A stretch of DNA of 64,000 nt from Argopecten irradians (Eukaryota > Mollusca > Bivalvia > Pectinida > Pectinidae): positions 38,489,604 through 38,553,603 of the forward strand of contig NC_091142.1 in assembly GCF_041381155.1 (NCBI RefSeq). The letters run 5' to 3'. Of the stretch, positions 13,459 to 25,723 are shown one piece after another. A program made the position numbers and the translations under genes. Numbering within the stretch: position 1 is the stretch's first letter; every line of letters starts with the position of its first letter. Below the pieces are notes generated by a model. That model made no database searches and was not told where the DNA came from. It saw only the letters and a program-made list of their open reading frames with translations.

Positions 13459-16400
13459 CTTTGGTACTGTCTAGCTAAACTCACTGCGACCATTTGGTAC
13501 TGTCTAGCTAAACTCACTGCGACTCTTTGGTACTGTCTAGCTAAACTCACTGCGACCCTTTGGTACTGTCTAGCTAAACTCACTGCGACCCTTTGGTACT
13601 GTCTAGCTAAACTCACTGCGACCCTTTGGTACTATCTCACTTAACTCACTGCGACCCTTTGGTACTGTTTAGCTAAACTCACTGCGACCATTTGGTACTA
13701 TCTCACTAAACTCACTGCGACCCTTTGGTACTGTCTAGCTAAACTCACTGCGACCATTTGGTACTGTCTAGCTAAACTCACTGCGACCCTTTGGTACTGT
13801 CTAGCTAAACTTACTGCGACCCTTTGGTACTGTCTAGCTAAACTCACTGCGACCCTTTGGTACTGTCTAGCTAAACTCACTGCGACCCTTTGGTACTGTC
13901 TAGCTAAACTCACTGCGACCCTTTGGTACTGTCTAGCTAAACTTACTGCGACCCTTTGGTACTGTCTAGCTAAACTTACTGCGACCCTTTGGTACTGTCT
14001 AGCTCAACTCACTGCGACCATTTGGTACTGTCTAGCTAAACTCACTGCGACCCTTTGGTAGTGTCTAGTTTAACTCACTGTGACCATTTGGTACTGTCTT
14101 ACTTAACTCACTGCGACCCTTTGGTACTGTCTAGCTAAACTCACTGCGACCCTTTGGTACTGTCTAGCTAAACTCATTGCGACCCTTTGATGCTATCAAA
14201 CTAAACTCACTGCGACCCTTTGGTACTGTCTAGCTAAACTACCTGCGACCATTTGGTACTATCTAGCTAAACTCACTGCGACCATTTGGTACTGTTTAGC
14301 TAAACTCACTACGACCATTTGGTACTGTCTAGCAACTCACTGCGACACTTTGGTACTGTCGAGCTAAACTTACTGCGACCATTGGTACTATCTTACTTAA
14401 CTCACTGCGACCCTTTGGTACTGTCTAGCTAAACTCACTGCGACCCTTTGGTATTGTCTAGCTAAACTCATTGCGACTATTTGGTATTGTGTAGCTAAAC
14501 TCACTGCGACCCTTTGGTACTGTTTAGCTAAACTTACTGCGATCCTTTGGTACTGTCTAGCTAAACTCACTGCGACCCTTTTGTAATATCTTACTAAACT
14601 CACTGCGACCATTTGGTACTGTCTAGCTAAACTCACTGCGACCCTTTGGTACTGTCTAGCTAAACTCACTGCGACCATTTGGTACTGTCTCACTTAACTC
14701 ACTGCGACGCTTTGGTACTGTCTAGCTAAACTCATTCTGACCATTTGGTACTGTCTAGCTAAACTCACTGCGACCCTTTGGTACTGTCTAAATAAACTCA
14801 CTGCGACCATTTGGTACTGTCTCACTTAACTCACTGCGACCCTTTGGTACTGTTTAGCTAAACTCACTGAGACCATTTGGTACTATCTCACTAAACTCAC
14901 TGCGACCCTTTGGTACTGTCTAGCTAAACTTACTGCGACCATTTGGTACTGTCTAGCTAAACTCACTGCGACCCTTTGGTACTGTCTAGCTAAACTTACT
15001 GCGACCCTTTGGTACTGTCTAGCTAAACTCACTGCGACCCTTTGGTATTGTCTAGCTAAACTCACTGCGACCCTTTGGTACTGTCTAGCTAAACTCACTG
15101 CGACCCTTTGGTACTATCTCACTAAAACTCACTGCGACCCTTTGGTACTGTCTAGCTAAACGCACTGCGACCATTTGGTACTGTCTAGCTAAACTCACTG
15201 CGACCCTTTGGTACTGTCTAGCTAAACTCACTGCGACCCTTTGGTACTGTCTAGCTAAACTTACTGCGACCCTTTGGTACTGTCTAGCTAAACTTACTGC
15301 GACCCTTTGGTTATGTCTAGCTAAACTCACTGCGACCATTTGGTACTGTTTAGCTAAACTCACTGCGACCCTTTGGTAGTGTCTAGTTTAACTCACTGTG
15401 ACCATTTGGTACTGTCTAGCTAAACTTACTGCGACCCTTTGGTACTGTCTAGCTAAACTCATTCTGACCATTTGGTACTGTCTAGCTAAACTCACTGCGA
15501 CCCTTTGGTACTGTCTAAATAAACTCACTGCGACCATTTGGTACTGTCTCACTTAACTCACTGCGACCCTTTGGTACTGTTTAGCTAAACTCACTGCGAC
15601 CATTTGGTACTGTCTAGCTAAACTCACTGCGACCCTTTGGTACTGTCTAGCTAAACTCACTGCGACCATTTGGTACTGTCTAGCTAAACTCACTGCGACC
15701 CTTTGGTACTGTCTAGCTAAACTTACTGCGACCCTTTGGTACTGTCTAGCTAAACTCACTGCGACCCTTTGGTATTGTCTAGCTAAAACTCACTGCGACC
15801 CTTTGGTACTGTCTAGCTAAACTCACTGCGACCCTTTGGTACTGTCTAGCTAAACTCATTGCGACCCTTTGGTACTGTCTAGCTAAACTCACTGCGACCC
15901 ATTTGGTACTGTCTAGCTAAACTCACTGCGACCATTTGGTACTGTTTAGCTAAACTCACTGCGACCCTTTGGTACTGTCTAGTTTAACTCACTGTGACCC
16001 TTTGGTACTGTCTTACTAAACTCACCGCGACCCTTTGGTACTGTCTAGATAAACTCACTGCTACCCTTTGGTACTGTCTAGCTAAACTCATTGCGACCCT
16101 TTGATACTATCTAACTAAACTCACTGCGACCCTTTGGTACTGTCTAGCTAAACTTACTGCGATCATTTGGTATTATCTAGCTAAACAGCTAAACTCACTG
16201 CGACCATTTGGTACTGTTTAGCTAAACTCACTACGACCATTTGGTACTGTCTAGCAACTCACTGCGACACTTTGGTACTGTCGAGCTAAACTTACTGCGA
16301 CCATTGGTACTATCTTACTAAACTCACTGCGACCCTTTGGTATTGTCTAGCTAAACTCATTGCGACCCTTTGGTATTGTCTAGCTAAACTCATTGCGACT

Positions 16401-17118
16401 ATTTGGTACTGTGTAGCTAAACTCACTGCGACCCTTTGGTACTGTTTAGCTAAACTTACTGCGATCCTTTGGTACTGTCTAGCTAAACTCACTGCGACCC
16501 TTTTGTAATATCTTACTAAACTCACTGCGACCATTTGGTACTGTCTAGCTAAACTTACTGCGACCCTTTGGTACTGTCTAGCTAAACTCACTGCGACCAT
16601 TTGGTACTGTCTCACTTAACTCACTGCGACGCTTTGGTACTGTCTAGCTAAACTCATTCCGACCCTTTGGTACTGTCTAGCTAAACTCACTGCGACCCTT
16701 TGGTACTGTCTAAATAAACTCACTGCGACCATTTGGTACTGTCTCACTTAACTCACTGCGACCCTTTGGTACTGTCTAGCTAAACTCACTGCGACCCTTT
16801 GGTACTGTCTAGCTAAACTCACTGCGACCCTTTGGTACTGTCTAGCTAAACTTACTGCGACCCTTTGGTACTGTGTAGCTAAACTTACTGCGACCCTTTG
16901 GTACTGTGTAGCTAAACTTACTGCGACCCTTTGGTACTGTGTAGCTAAACTTACTGCGACCCTTTGGTACTGTCTAGCTAAACTTACTGCGACCCTTTGG
17001 TACTGTGTAGCTAAACTCACTGCGACCCTTTTGTAATGTCTAGCTAAACTTACTGCGACCCTTTGGTACTGTCTAGCTTAAATCATTGCAACCCTTTTAT
17101 ACTGTCTACTATCTAGCT
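13459..17118. repeat. 33-bp minisatellite, about 110 copies
   Basis: The unit is TTTGGTACTGTCTAGC followed by TAAACTCACTGCGACCC (33 bp). Common variants are CCATTTGG for CCCTTTGG, ACTTACTG for ACTCACTG, CTCACTTAA for CTAGCTAAA and TGTTTAGC for TGTCTAGC. Variants are shared in blocks: a stretch from about 13640 recurs near 14825 (offset about 1185), and 14262-14740 recurs at 16185-16660 (offset 1922), so large pieces have been copied within the array. The last units decay from about 17070. The minus strand is open for long stretches because 33 is divisible by 3; the plus strand has two stops in every unit. Confidence 0.97.
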
Positions 17119-17751
17119 CCCATCCTGATAGCTCTAGCTTAGCACGCGTCTGAAGAAATAAAACCATTTAATCAAATCACAAACAAAATCATTAGCCGGT
17201 TAGTTTAACGTTAGTAGGCTTAACCTCTGCACGTTCAGTAATTTTAATTTCTTTTATGTAGCTTCTAAAATGCTGTTTCAGAAACCAATACTCCTTATGA
17301 CACAAAATTCCGACCTACAAACCGCCAACTACAGAAAACAATTTCAAGAAATGGACGTCCCCTTCGCGCTCTAATTAATTAGCTGGAACCCTCACTGATC
17401 CAAACGTTATCTTTTTTCAGGCATATTGATGGAGTGTGCTGATCATGTGTTCGGTTCAGGTTAGTATAACAGCAGGCCGATTGGATTAATACCATATCCA
17501 AGGTCAAGGTCATGACACAAAGGTTTCGTAATCTGCACAATGAACTAATCAACCTAACTCAAACCACATTTGTTTTGCGTTGATTTTTTTAAATCGACCT
17601 CTTTCATGACTTTCTTACCATTTTAATTCAATTTCATTGTCGTTGTTTTTTGGACAGTTGATGGCATGTCCTCTCACGATTAATCTATTTCGTAAAGTAT
17701 GTCAACCAAAAATACAAATGTATAGTACAAGAATAGATAAGTTCATTCAGG

Positions 17752-17915
17752 GGTAACTGTCACTGTCGTAATATTCACCCCTGGACTCATAGTAAAACTG
17801 AAGGCGGTTCAGAAGAAAACGACTGACCAATCACAGTGATGAAGAGACTTCATTTGAAGGTTACATGGAGAGCGACACCCAACTTCAAAGCCATTGTGTC
17901 AATCACAGTATACTG
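17752..17915 (-). mobile_element. diverged SINE-like body fragment (same family as 30730-30893)
   Basis: The stretch aligns with 30730-30893 through GGGGTWACT.TCACTG, CTGGACT, AAACTGAAGGC, a TTCAGNAGAAA block, the shared GACCAATCACAG, then GAGAGCGAC.CCCAA and TTCAAAGCCATT. The copies are clearly diverged, so they are old. This copy shows no tRNA-like head on its right, whereas the 30.7-kb copy does. Orientation is taken from that head. Confidence 0.55.
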
Positions 17916-20900
17916 TTATTCAATCGACATACATCAAAAGATGATTTTTACTGTGATTTCATTTAAGGATTAACTTGAATAGATTTTTTATGTTATGGTG
18001 ATATAACACAAAAATCTGAGTGTACTCTAATAAACTGCGAAGCCAACGCTGTAAATATCCGGATAACACAAAGCTATATTCTTACTGTTGACGTAAAACT
18101 ATCTTCCTTTGCTTACACAACATGGGTGTATTCCGTTTAAGCTGTATAAGCTTCTCGAGAGGATATTTTTGTCTGGCAATAAATTCTGGACTTCGGAAGA
18201 TTTGTTGTTTTGTTAGAATCCTTCGCTGAAGAGAAGTCGATTGTAAACGGACGGTTTCAATCGGATAACACGAATATTGGTTGTTTTACTTTAAAGTTTA
18301 TTTTACAGTAGCCCTTGGGAGAAATAAACATCTCAAATAAACAAATTTGTCCTGTTTCTTACACAGGAATCCTGTATACAGCGAGTCACGACTCCTGTTT
18401 CCGAATTCGCTAGGTTTCGGAATATTCCAAAATTACATTTTTGATAATATTTAGATTTGTGTTTATTCACTAACCTATTTCACGTTAATTTAAGCATTCG
18501 GTCTTATGAAACGACATATCTAGATCTAGTAGAGGCATTAAATGAGTTTCCATTGTTTAGGAAATACAATAATCTGTCATGGCTTGCTCGTTGCCTTCAT
18601 AGTACTTAGTGAACGAAGCCATGAACAGACGATTGTAATCAGATTGTTTGTTATGATCTATTGTTTAAGTTCTTTGGGAATTGGATATCTTCTTTTTGTG
18701 CATAAGAAAGCAAAATTCTGACATTTCAAAACTTTCATAACCATACTCACTTTTATAGTGTAAAACTTAACTAAAATGTGATCAAACGCGTTAGTCGACG
18801 ATTATGGTACAGAGTCCGCTACCACAGGACAGGTACGATAGTTCTGACAAAGATATAAACAACCCGATTGATAGGATATCATTTATGCAAACATCACAGT
18901 AATCATGCCACTGCAAAGGCTTAAAATAGGTCATTTTGTTGGTAAAAATAAAACAAGAAACATGATTTGAGATCTCACTTTAGGATGTCGGAATCCGCTG
19001 CCACATTTAAGCAGCTTACATTGTACCTATCATGTCCTCTACTCTGTTTCAATTCCGTCTTTGCATATTACAGAAGTAGCTCCCTTGCTCCTAGGTATCC
19101 ATTGTGGCTTCGATAATTTGTTTGCACAATTCACACCGTTTTCTACGAAAAGTATGACGTCACAATTAATACCTACCCGCAAGGGCAGATAACTGTAATA
19201 TGAAATCAGGAAATATAATACGTTTTGTGATAACACACTTTTGGTGATTTACATTTACTTAGATATGGTGTTTTCGTTCTGATATGTTTGGTTTTCTTTG
19301 TTGAACTTGAATTCAGATGTACTAGGTACTTGTCGTCAGTTTGGCTCCTATTTGCAATTGTGAAAGGAAGCGTGAAACTCTCCGGAACATTTGTTCTTTC
19401 TTCTTTGCTGAGTTTGTCGCAAATTTTTATTTTTGGTTATCTATCTAGTTGATTAGTTGATCATGGTTCTGTCATAATTTCGGTTCTAAAACTATTAACA
19501 AATCTAAAAGATTCTGTGTAATTGGAATGCCAATTAGCATGTCAATATAGAAGAAAGGCGAGAGTCATCATTTCAAGAGATTAGAATAGGGCGAACAACA
19601 GAGCCACAACACCAGAATTAATGTACTTCAGTAATTAATGGACGACTCCGAAATCATATGTCAATGGTGACCAAAGTTTTCTCAATGATATCATGGTGAT
19701 GAATGTAAAACGTTAGGCATTTACCTGTTTCCCAAAATTGCATGATCGTTGATGGCGACTAAATTTTCCTTTTTTCCTAACGTCTCCCTTGACAATGTCT
19801 CCCAAGTTTGCCTGGTGTTCAACGTTCGCCATTGTAAGAAAAACCTTTAATTCTATCCATTGGTACAGACACACTGAAGACTATTGGAAAGTGTAGTTTT
19901 CGCTCCTATTTAAAGGAAATTGGGCGACTTGTTTGCTCATTGTACATATACGTTGAAAGTCTTCTTTGGTGTTCTTTTAATTGTGTGTGTGTTTTCGAAT
20001 GCGTTCTTTTCATAACTGACAATCATTATGAAAGTACATTTAAAATCAATGTCCATTGATATATACATATACAATATGAAATAAAATAAAGCAAGAAAGA
20101 CCAAATGGAACTATCCTTACTATATATACACCAACAAAATGCCAGCGATAAATACTTCTGCAGCTATATAGTGATCCATAAACAATTACCAGAAATAAAA
20201 ACCTTTATTGCACTCTGCCATAGAGAGATAAAGCATTTTCAACAACAACATGAATAAAGAGAATTAATAAGAAGAAATGTGCAAGACATTTTCGGGAGTA
20301 AAAAAATCCTAATTCAACTATTATCCAGATTCCTTTCCTAGTTGTTTCTCATGCTCCATGTTTCACACATAAGCTCCCAAAGGGTGACCAATCTACGGTA
20401 ACTCGTATCTGGATATTACGCCCTATCAATTTACAATAGAATTACTGCGTGTAGCGAATATAGTCATTTCCTGTCTCGACGCATGTGCTAATTAAAACCC
20501 TCACACTAATTTTATCTCTTGATTGCTGCTTCGTCGCCATTTTATACCCAACCTGTGGTTAGCAGTCATGTTGCTATTAAATTGCGATATCAAACGAAAA
20601 ATACAAATTACGGTTCAGACCCGCCTGCCTGATCACACAGATATGAGGACGTCGGACGGTGACTATAAAACCCGGAACCGAGGTAACATCCGGAGGTTAT
20701 GTTCCGGCTTATCGAGGCCGTTCTTATCATGAACAAGACAGTAAATTAACTCTTATCGAGAATTCGACAAACAAAATTAAAAATCGATGCTAATTATTAT
20801 GTCATATATAAGTGATATGATGAATTTGTGTAATAAACCATCTTTTATTAGAATGTTGACTTGTGAGAAGTTGTTGTTATTAAAACGAGATAACAGTACA

Positions 20901-21084
20901 GCAGGATAAGGTCTTACAGCTCCCAACTTAATCAATGTGTCAACACAATCACTTCTATAATTAGAAATATTGGAAAATAAACCAGAAGACATGTTTCTTG
21001 GCCGACTACTGCAAGGAACTGCGATCGGTCAATACATTTGTAAAACGCAATGGCTTGAAATGATAACGGCTTCCATGAGTCATC

Positions 21085-21415
21085 TTTGTCGACGATGGCG
21101 ATGATGATTATGATTGTAGATTAATTGTGGTGATGGTGATGAATTAAAAAAAACATATGTATCAGGATTACTTTCCTCTTTAAAGACGACAATAACCAGA
21201 AGAACAATTAATAGATATAGCCTCCTCACCGTTGCTTGTCTTAATACCCAGAATCCAACACTGACACAAAATGATTACGAATTTCCGATGTCGACAACGA
21301 AGACGGCGGCGGTGATATCGATAATAATGACAATAATGATGGGTGTGGTGGTGGTGAATAGAGCGATGATGATGTAAAAAAGATGATGATGATAATGATG
21401 ATGATGAAAATAGTT
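21085..21415. repeat. two imperfect GAT-rich tracts
   Basis: Imperfect GATGAT/GGTGAT repeats at about 21085-21145 and 21300-21415, separated by ordinary sequence. They are simple-sequence tracts with many interruptions. Confidence 0.7.
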
Positions 21416-22552
21416 AAAAGAAAATAATCAAAGAGCTATTTTTTTTATCCTTTCATGTTTACCCATAATCCAACTATGACGGCAGATGAGGACGTAATGG
21501 ACGGGTCTATGGACTATTAAATACAAACCACACCTTCGTTGTACTTTAGGGGGCATTGACAAACGGACGCGGTATATCAGAATCACTACAATAAAGAACA
21601 TCAAAGATTTATCTGGTGATGATAAAAACCTATCTCGAGTTCAGCTGTACTGTGGTCCATATTCTGCTCATGAGATTATAACGTGGATGGTATCCCCCTG
21701 TTGTATTTAAGGGAAGATAACGACCCTATCTATCAGGTCACTTATTAGCTTCCGGTGCATTAGGATAAGTGTTATTTTAATCAAGTTATAATTATTTTTA
21801 AAGACAGACGGTACAGTGTTGATTTATCCTTTACGTATATTTCAAAATTATGATGATATACTTGAAGAACCTAACCGAAAATTTTTATCAAAAATAAGGG
21901 AAACTGTTCTTTATGAAAATAGCGTTTGTTTATTTCTTTTTGTTTTTTGCTTTGCTTTGTTTTGTTATATGTGCTGTATATTCCATAGGTTTAAATGCCA
22001 TCTCATAACAATGCTTTTTATGATAATCATCAGTTGATAGTTCTGTTTTCCCAGAACCTCAGAACTTACTCATATTTTATAAACCTAATGACAATTATGA
22101 CATGATGCCTGCCAAAATATCCAACTTGTTAGATAATGTGATAATTTAAATTGTCATTCTCATACTTACAAAATCGGTTCATGATTAAGAGACTACGAAT
22201 CTATATGTCTGCATGTTTCCAAAATAAAAACCTAAAGACAAAAGTTACATAGAGGATAGTTTCCACCTCACAAGATGAAATATAACTGGTATTCATCAAG
22301 AAGCAAGGAATATTCTATTCTATTTATTACATTTGTGTTCTCGTTTTTATTTACAGAAGACCATCACTACTACTTCCGCCAAACATCATTCTGCCATTTT
22401 ATTTAACATAGTTATTTGCCCTTGCGATCATTACGTCGTATTTTTGTGAGCGTAACGTCATATAATGTTTTTACAAATATAACTCATTCAGATCAATTTT
22501 GGTTGCTTACATGTAAAATGTACAGTGATGATTTTGTTCAATTATCCTTTTT

Positions 22553-22745
22553 ATGGATGATGTAGATGTGGGTGATGATATCATATATAATGTTATGTTT
22601 GATGATAAGAGGATATGTGATAACATTGATTATGATACCAAAATAAAAGAGTTATTGATCATGATATTAAAAACATGTAGTGAAGATATTGTTGACAATG
22701 ATGATGATCATGGTAATGATGATGCGAATTGAGTGATGATGTTAG
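22553..22745. repeat. GAT-rich simple-sequence tract
   Basis: A patchwork of GATGAT, GTGATGAT and GATGATGATCATGG. A 59-codon frame (ATG 22553, stop 22730-22732) opens across it and is rich in aspartate because of the GAT repeats. No domain is visible, so simple sequence is the better reading. Confidence 0.5.
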
Positions 22746-23446
22746 TGGACAAAGCTGTAGCTATAGTGAAGCTGTTTATTGAGTGTGATAATGGTAATCA
22801 AATATATTTTGCTGCTGTGGGATATGATGATTACCGAATGACGTTGTATATTTATTAAGCATATGTATGATAATGAATGAGTGAATGAATGAATGAAGAC
22901 TATGAACGATTTGTGTGCTGATGTTTAATGTAATTTTTACAAATTAAAAACTTCTGAAATAATAATTAACTTACATTATATATAATAATAATAATAAAAA
23001 TACTGTAAGAGATATCTTCATAATTCCAATTGTTCTGAAATCAGAACGATTTTTTAAGTGTTCCAGCAAAATTAAAGTAGTGTAACTTACTTACTTTTGG
23101 AGAAAATCGTCTTTTTGTGTCCCAATTTCCCTGATGCAAATTTTCACTTGGAAGGTCTTTATCACTACGGTGTTTATTCACGTTGAAAACAAGCGTTCTG
23201 ACGCCCTTCGCGGGTTAAGTTCATTTTACGAATTTAAAATCAACAAAAGGAGCGGAATAATATCAAGAAACAATGCATTTTCAGCTCTAATATCGACATT
23301 AGTCGGGCACAAAACCCGATATCGGATAATAAGAATTTCCTGTAATAGTTGCAATAGGAAAATATTACGATGTCAGTAAATAAATGTTCAATTTCTTTCG
23401 TTTGATTCAATTTCTAAATTTGTTGACTTGATCCCCAACATTCCAG

Positions 23447-23527
23447 TGACGTCACTTTTAGTAGGAGTGAATGAAACGGCAGTCAGTCCCGCCAAACAGT
23501 GACGTCACAATCATCGGAATGACGTCG
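23447..23527. promoter_or_regulatory. cluster of three CRE-like sites
   Basis: TGACGTCA occurs at 23447-23454 and 23500-23507, each within AGTGACGTCAC, and TGACGTCG at 23520-23527, all within 81 bp. The first two are the full palindromic CREB/ATF site. The sequence between them (GGCAGTCAGTCCCGCC) is more GC-rich than its surroundings. A CACTCATTCGG string about 40 bp further on could hold an initiator, but no obvious TATA box or coding exon follows. A promoter or enhancer is plausible, not shown. Confidence 0.4.
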
Positions 23528-25395
23528 CTTACATATTTCCCACGGTAGTAAAAAGGAGTACACACTCATTCGGTTTAGTGAATGCAACTTTTATTGATCA
23601 TCAAAGAAGCGTTCCGCTTTAAGCGAAATCGTGTAAATAACAGACAATTTGCTTTCGTTTTGAATACCATCTTCTGTATGTATAATGAAAAAGTTACAGG
23701 ATAAACAGAATGCCTGGTCACTATCTTACAATACAAGTTTTATTTTGGTGTCGACAGGGAAAACAGAGATAACTCTGCAAAACCTCCTCATCTCATCTCA
23801 TCGCAAAAACGATAGCAGCATCGATATTAATTATAGCAAAATAAAAATGTCCAACGTTGGAAATATTGCAAGTACATTCATTATTTACATAAACCAGTTA
23901 TTAGAATAATCATTTATTTCATCTAGACTAAATAATTTGGGAATCCCATACACCGCCTTCAAGGAGACGACCTTGGCCTATCGCTACCCACGATGCTCTC
24001 GATCGTGGTCTTATATTATGTAACTTTTCATGGGATATTAAATCTAGATATATCTGTTTTCGACAGTTAAATTTCTATGAACATGTGTAAAACAAGCAGT
24101 CTCAACTGCTATTCCGAGGCCGTAAAATGCAATCTTGATCACCTCAGCCAAAACACAGGGGCACGCAAATTATGACAGAAACGTTTACTAGTAATTTGAT
24201 ACGTATGTCATTTTAAAGTATTGGAGACCTTTTGATATGCACGTGTATATATCATGACGTTTCAAGTGGCTGCCCGTATTATTTTTTTGTGAAAAATGAA
24301 TTATATATATTATATATATGTTATAAAATTCGGTTAGCTTTTTTATTGTCATTATTGTTATATACACTGTCTGTGATTTTTAAACGAAAACACATATTTT
24401 ACCTAAGAAGCCAATTATATATATAATGTAAGTATCGGTTAGCTTGTAATAATAATAATAAAAATAAAACAAAAAAAAGTCATATTTTTTTTACAAAAAT
24501 ATTACGTCATTTTGTGCACACCTGATGACGTAACATTCACTTATATTTTCAACATAAAACCTAATATTTCACTGCGAAAAATGTTATGGATAATGAAAAA
24601 CGAATTCCATCGATAGTTTTCGGTCCCATTTCTACATCTTCTAGCTATGACCCACTTTCGTTTGCCCGGCGGATCTTCATAAAACACCTAAAGAGATTGG
24701 ACTTATTTGGCCTCTAGGACATGTAACACACATTTGTCTTGCTGGTTGTCGAATGGCCTGACCCAAAATGGCTTTACTGACACGCTGACATTTCCTTAAG
24801 ATACCAAGAATCTTTATATGTGCGAAAAAATTTTGTCAAGAGTTGAAGCCCAAAATCATCACGGAAGTAAGTAATTTAGAATGATTAAAAACTGTACTTT
24901 TGATCTTTTGCTAGCATCTACTGATATGAAATACATTTTTGTTCGATGAATTTTAAATGTAACTTTTATCACATATCATTGTGACAAGGAAATATGAATT
25001 TTGTATATATTCACAACTGTTTGGACTAATCTTGGAATTTATTTAGAATAATCACTTCCTCCATTAAATCGTTTTATTTTTTCTTCTATTATGCATATTA
25101 AAGATTCAAATTTAAATAACGTGCAATTTTGTTATAAGATTATAGTTAATCAATTATTATAATGCTTAGCTAACGCTATTACCATCTTACATTACCGTAT
25201 TATCTTTTAGGATGTAGCATTGTAGTTCAGGTTCTGGTTTATGTAACCAAAATGAGGTAAAAACGGTATAAAGCTAGTATATTAATAATCCGAAATAAAA
25301 GGCCAAAATAAATTCAAAGTAAAATCAAAAGTCATTTCTATGGAATATATATTCAGCAACTATAGGGCCTTCTTCAGTTCAAAATAACACTAAAA
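23528..25395. other. unique non-coding stretch
   Basis: AT-rich sequence with no gene I can support. The frame at 23685-23909 is open but without recognisable features. Partial ACGTCA/TGACGT motifs recur at about 24255, 24505 and 24534. Confidence 0.6.
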
Positions 25396-25398
25396 CAA

Positions 25399-25426
25399 CG
25401 TGTTCGTCTACATGTCGTCGAACACG
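25399..25426. repeat. short hairpin (8-bp arms)
   Basis: CGTGTTCG at 25399-25406 faces CGAACACG at 25419-25426 across a 12-base loop. It adjoins the larger inverted repeat to its right. Confidence 0.5.
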
Positions 25427-25446
25427 GATGCGATGAACGGAATAAA

Positions 25447-25661
25447 TACCGGTACCGATAATTATTGTATCTAAGTGTCAAACATCTTATCTTGTATAAA
25501 ACATCTATAAAAATTAATATTCTCATCAACCGTAAGGTATGTCCAATTAATGATGACTTATTTAAACACTGTAATTTACACCAACCAAAAACATTTCATA
25601 CCTATGCAGATGTTATTGTAAAATGTTTGACACTTAGATACACTAAATATCGATACCGGTA
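25447..25661. mobile_element. inverted-repeat element, possible MITE
   Basis: The left arm 25447-25484 (starting TACCGGTACCGATAATTATT and ending CTAAGTGTCAAACA) matches the reverse complement of 25624-25661 at about 35 of 38 positions. The interior is about 139 bp. Weaker pairing continues outward: GATGCGATGAACGGAATAA on the left resembles the complement of the 25701-25723 area with a gap between. No clear target-site duplication or transposase is visible, so the class is open. Confidence 0.5.
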
Positions 25662-25723
25662 TTAAAAGGGATCGGTATTCGGAAGTTTTAACAACTAATG
25701 AAATTATTTCGTTCATCACATTC

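Larger units (their letters stand above)
17119..23440. other. unique AT-rich non-coding stretch with GAT-rich tracts
   Basis: No convincing gene. It holds a palindromic CRE at 19155-19162, a SINE-like fragment at 17752-17915, an AAGGGAAGATAACG motif near 21709, and GAT/GATGAT-rich tracts at 21085-21145, 21300-21415 and 22553-22745. The open frames are short and without family resemblance. Confidence 0.65.

Noticed and set aside
13698-17020. Minus-strand frames built of SLARQYQRVAV repeats
   Set aside because: They come from a 33-bp period divisible by 3 in a frame without stops. They break at every indel, and no gene context exists.
13459-17118. CRISPR-like appearance of short repeats
   Set aside because: Repeats are directly adjacent with no unique spacers, in a eukaryotic context.
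22553-22732. 59-codon aspartate-rich frame
   Set aside because: Driven by GAT repeats; no upstream coding signal and no family resemblance.
23930-24021. Short open stretch (GIPYTAFKETTLAYRYP) of exon-like look
   Set aside because: About 30 codons without start or clear splice sites; chance is sufficient.
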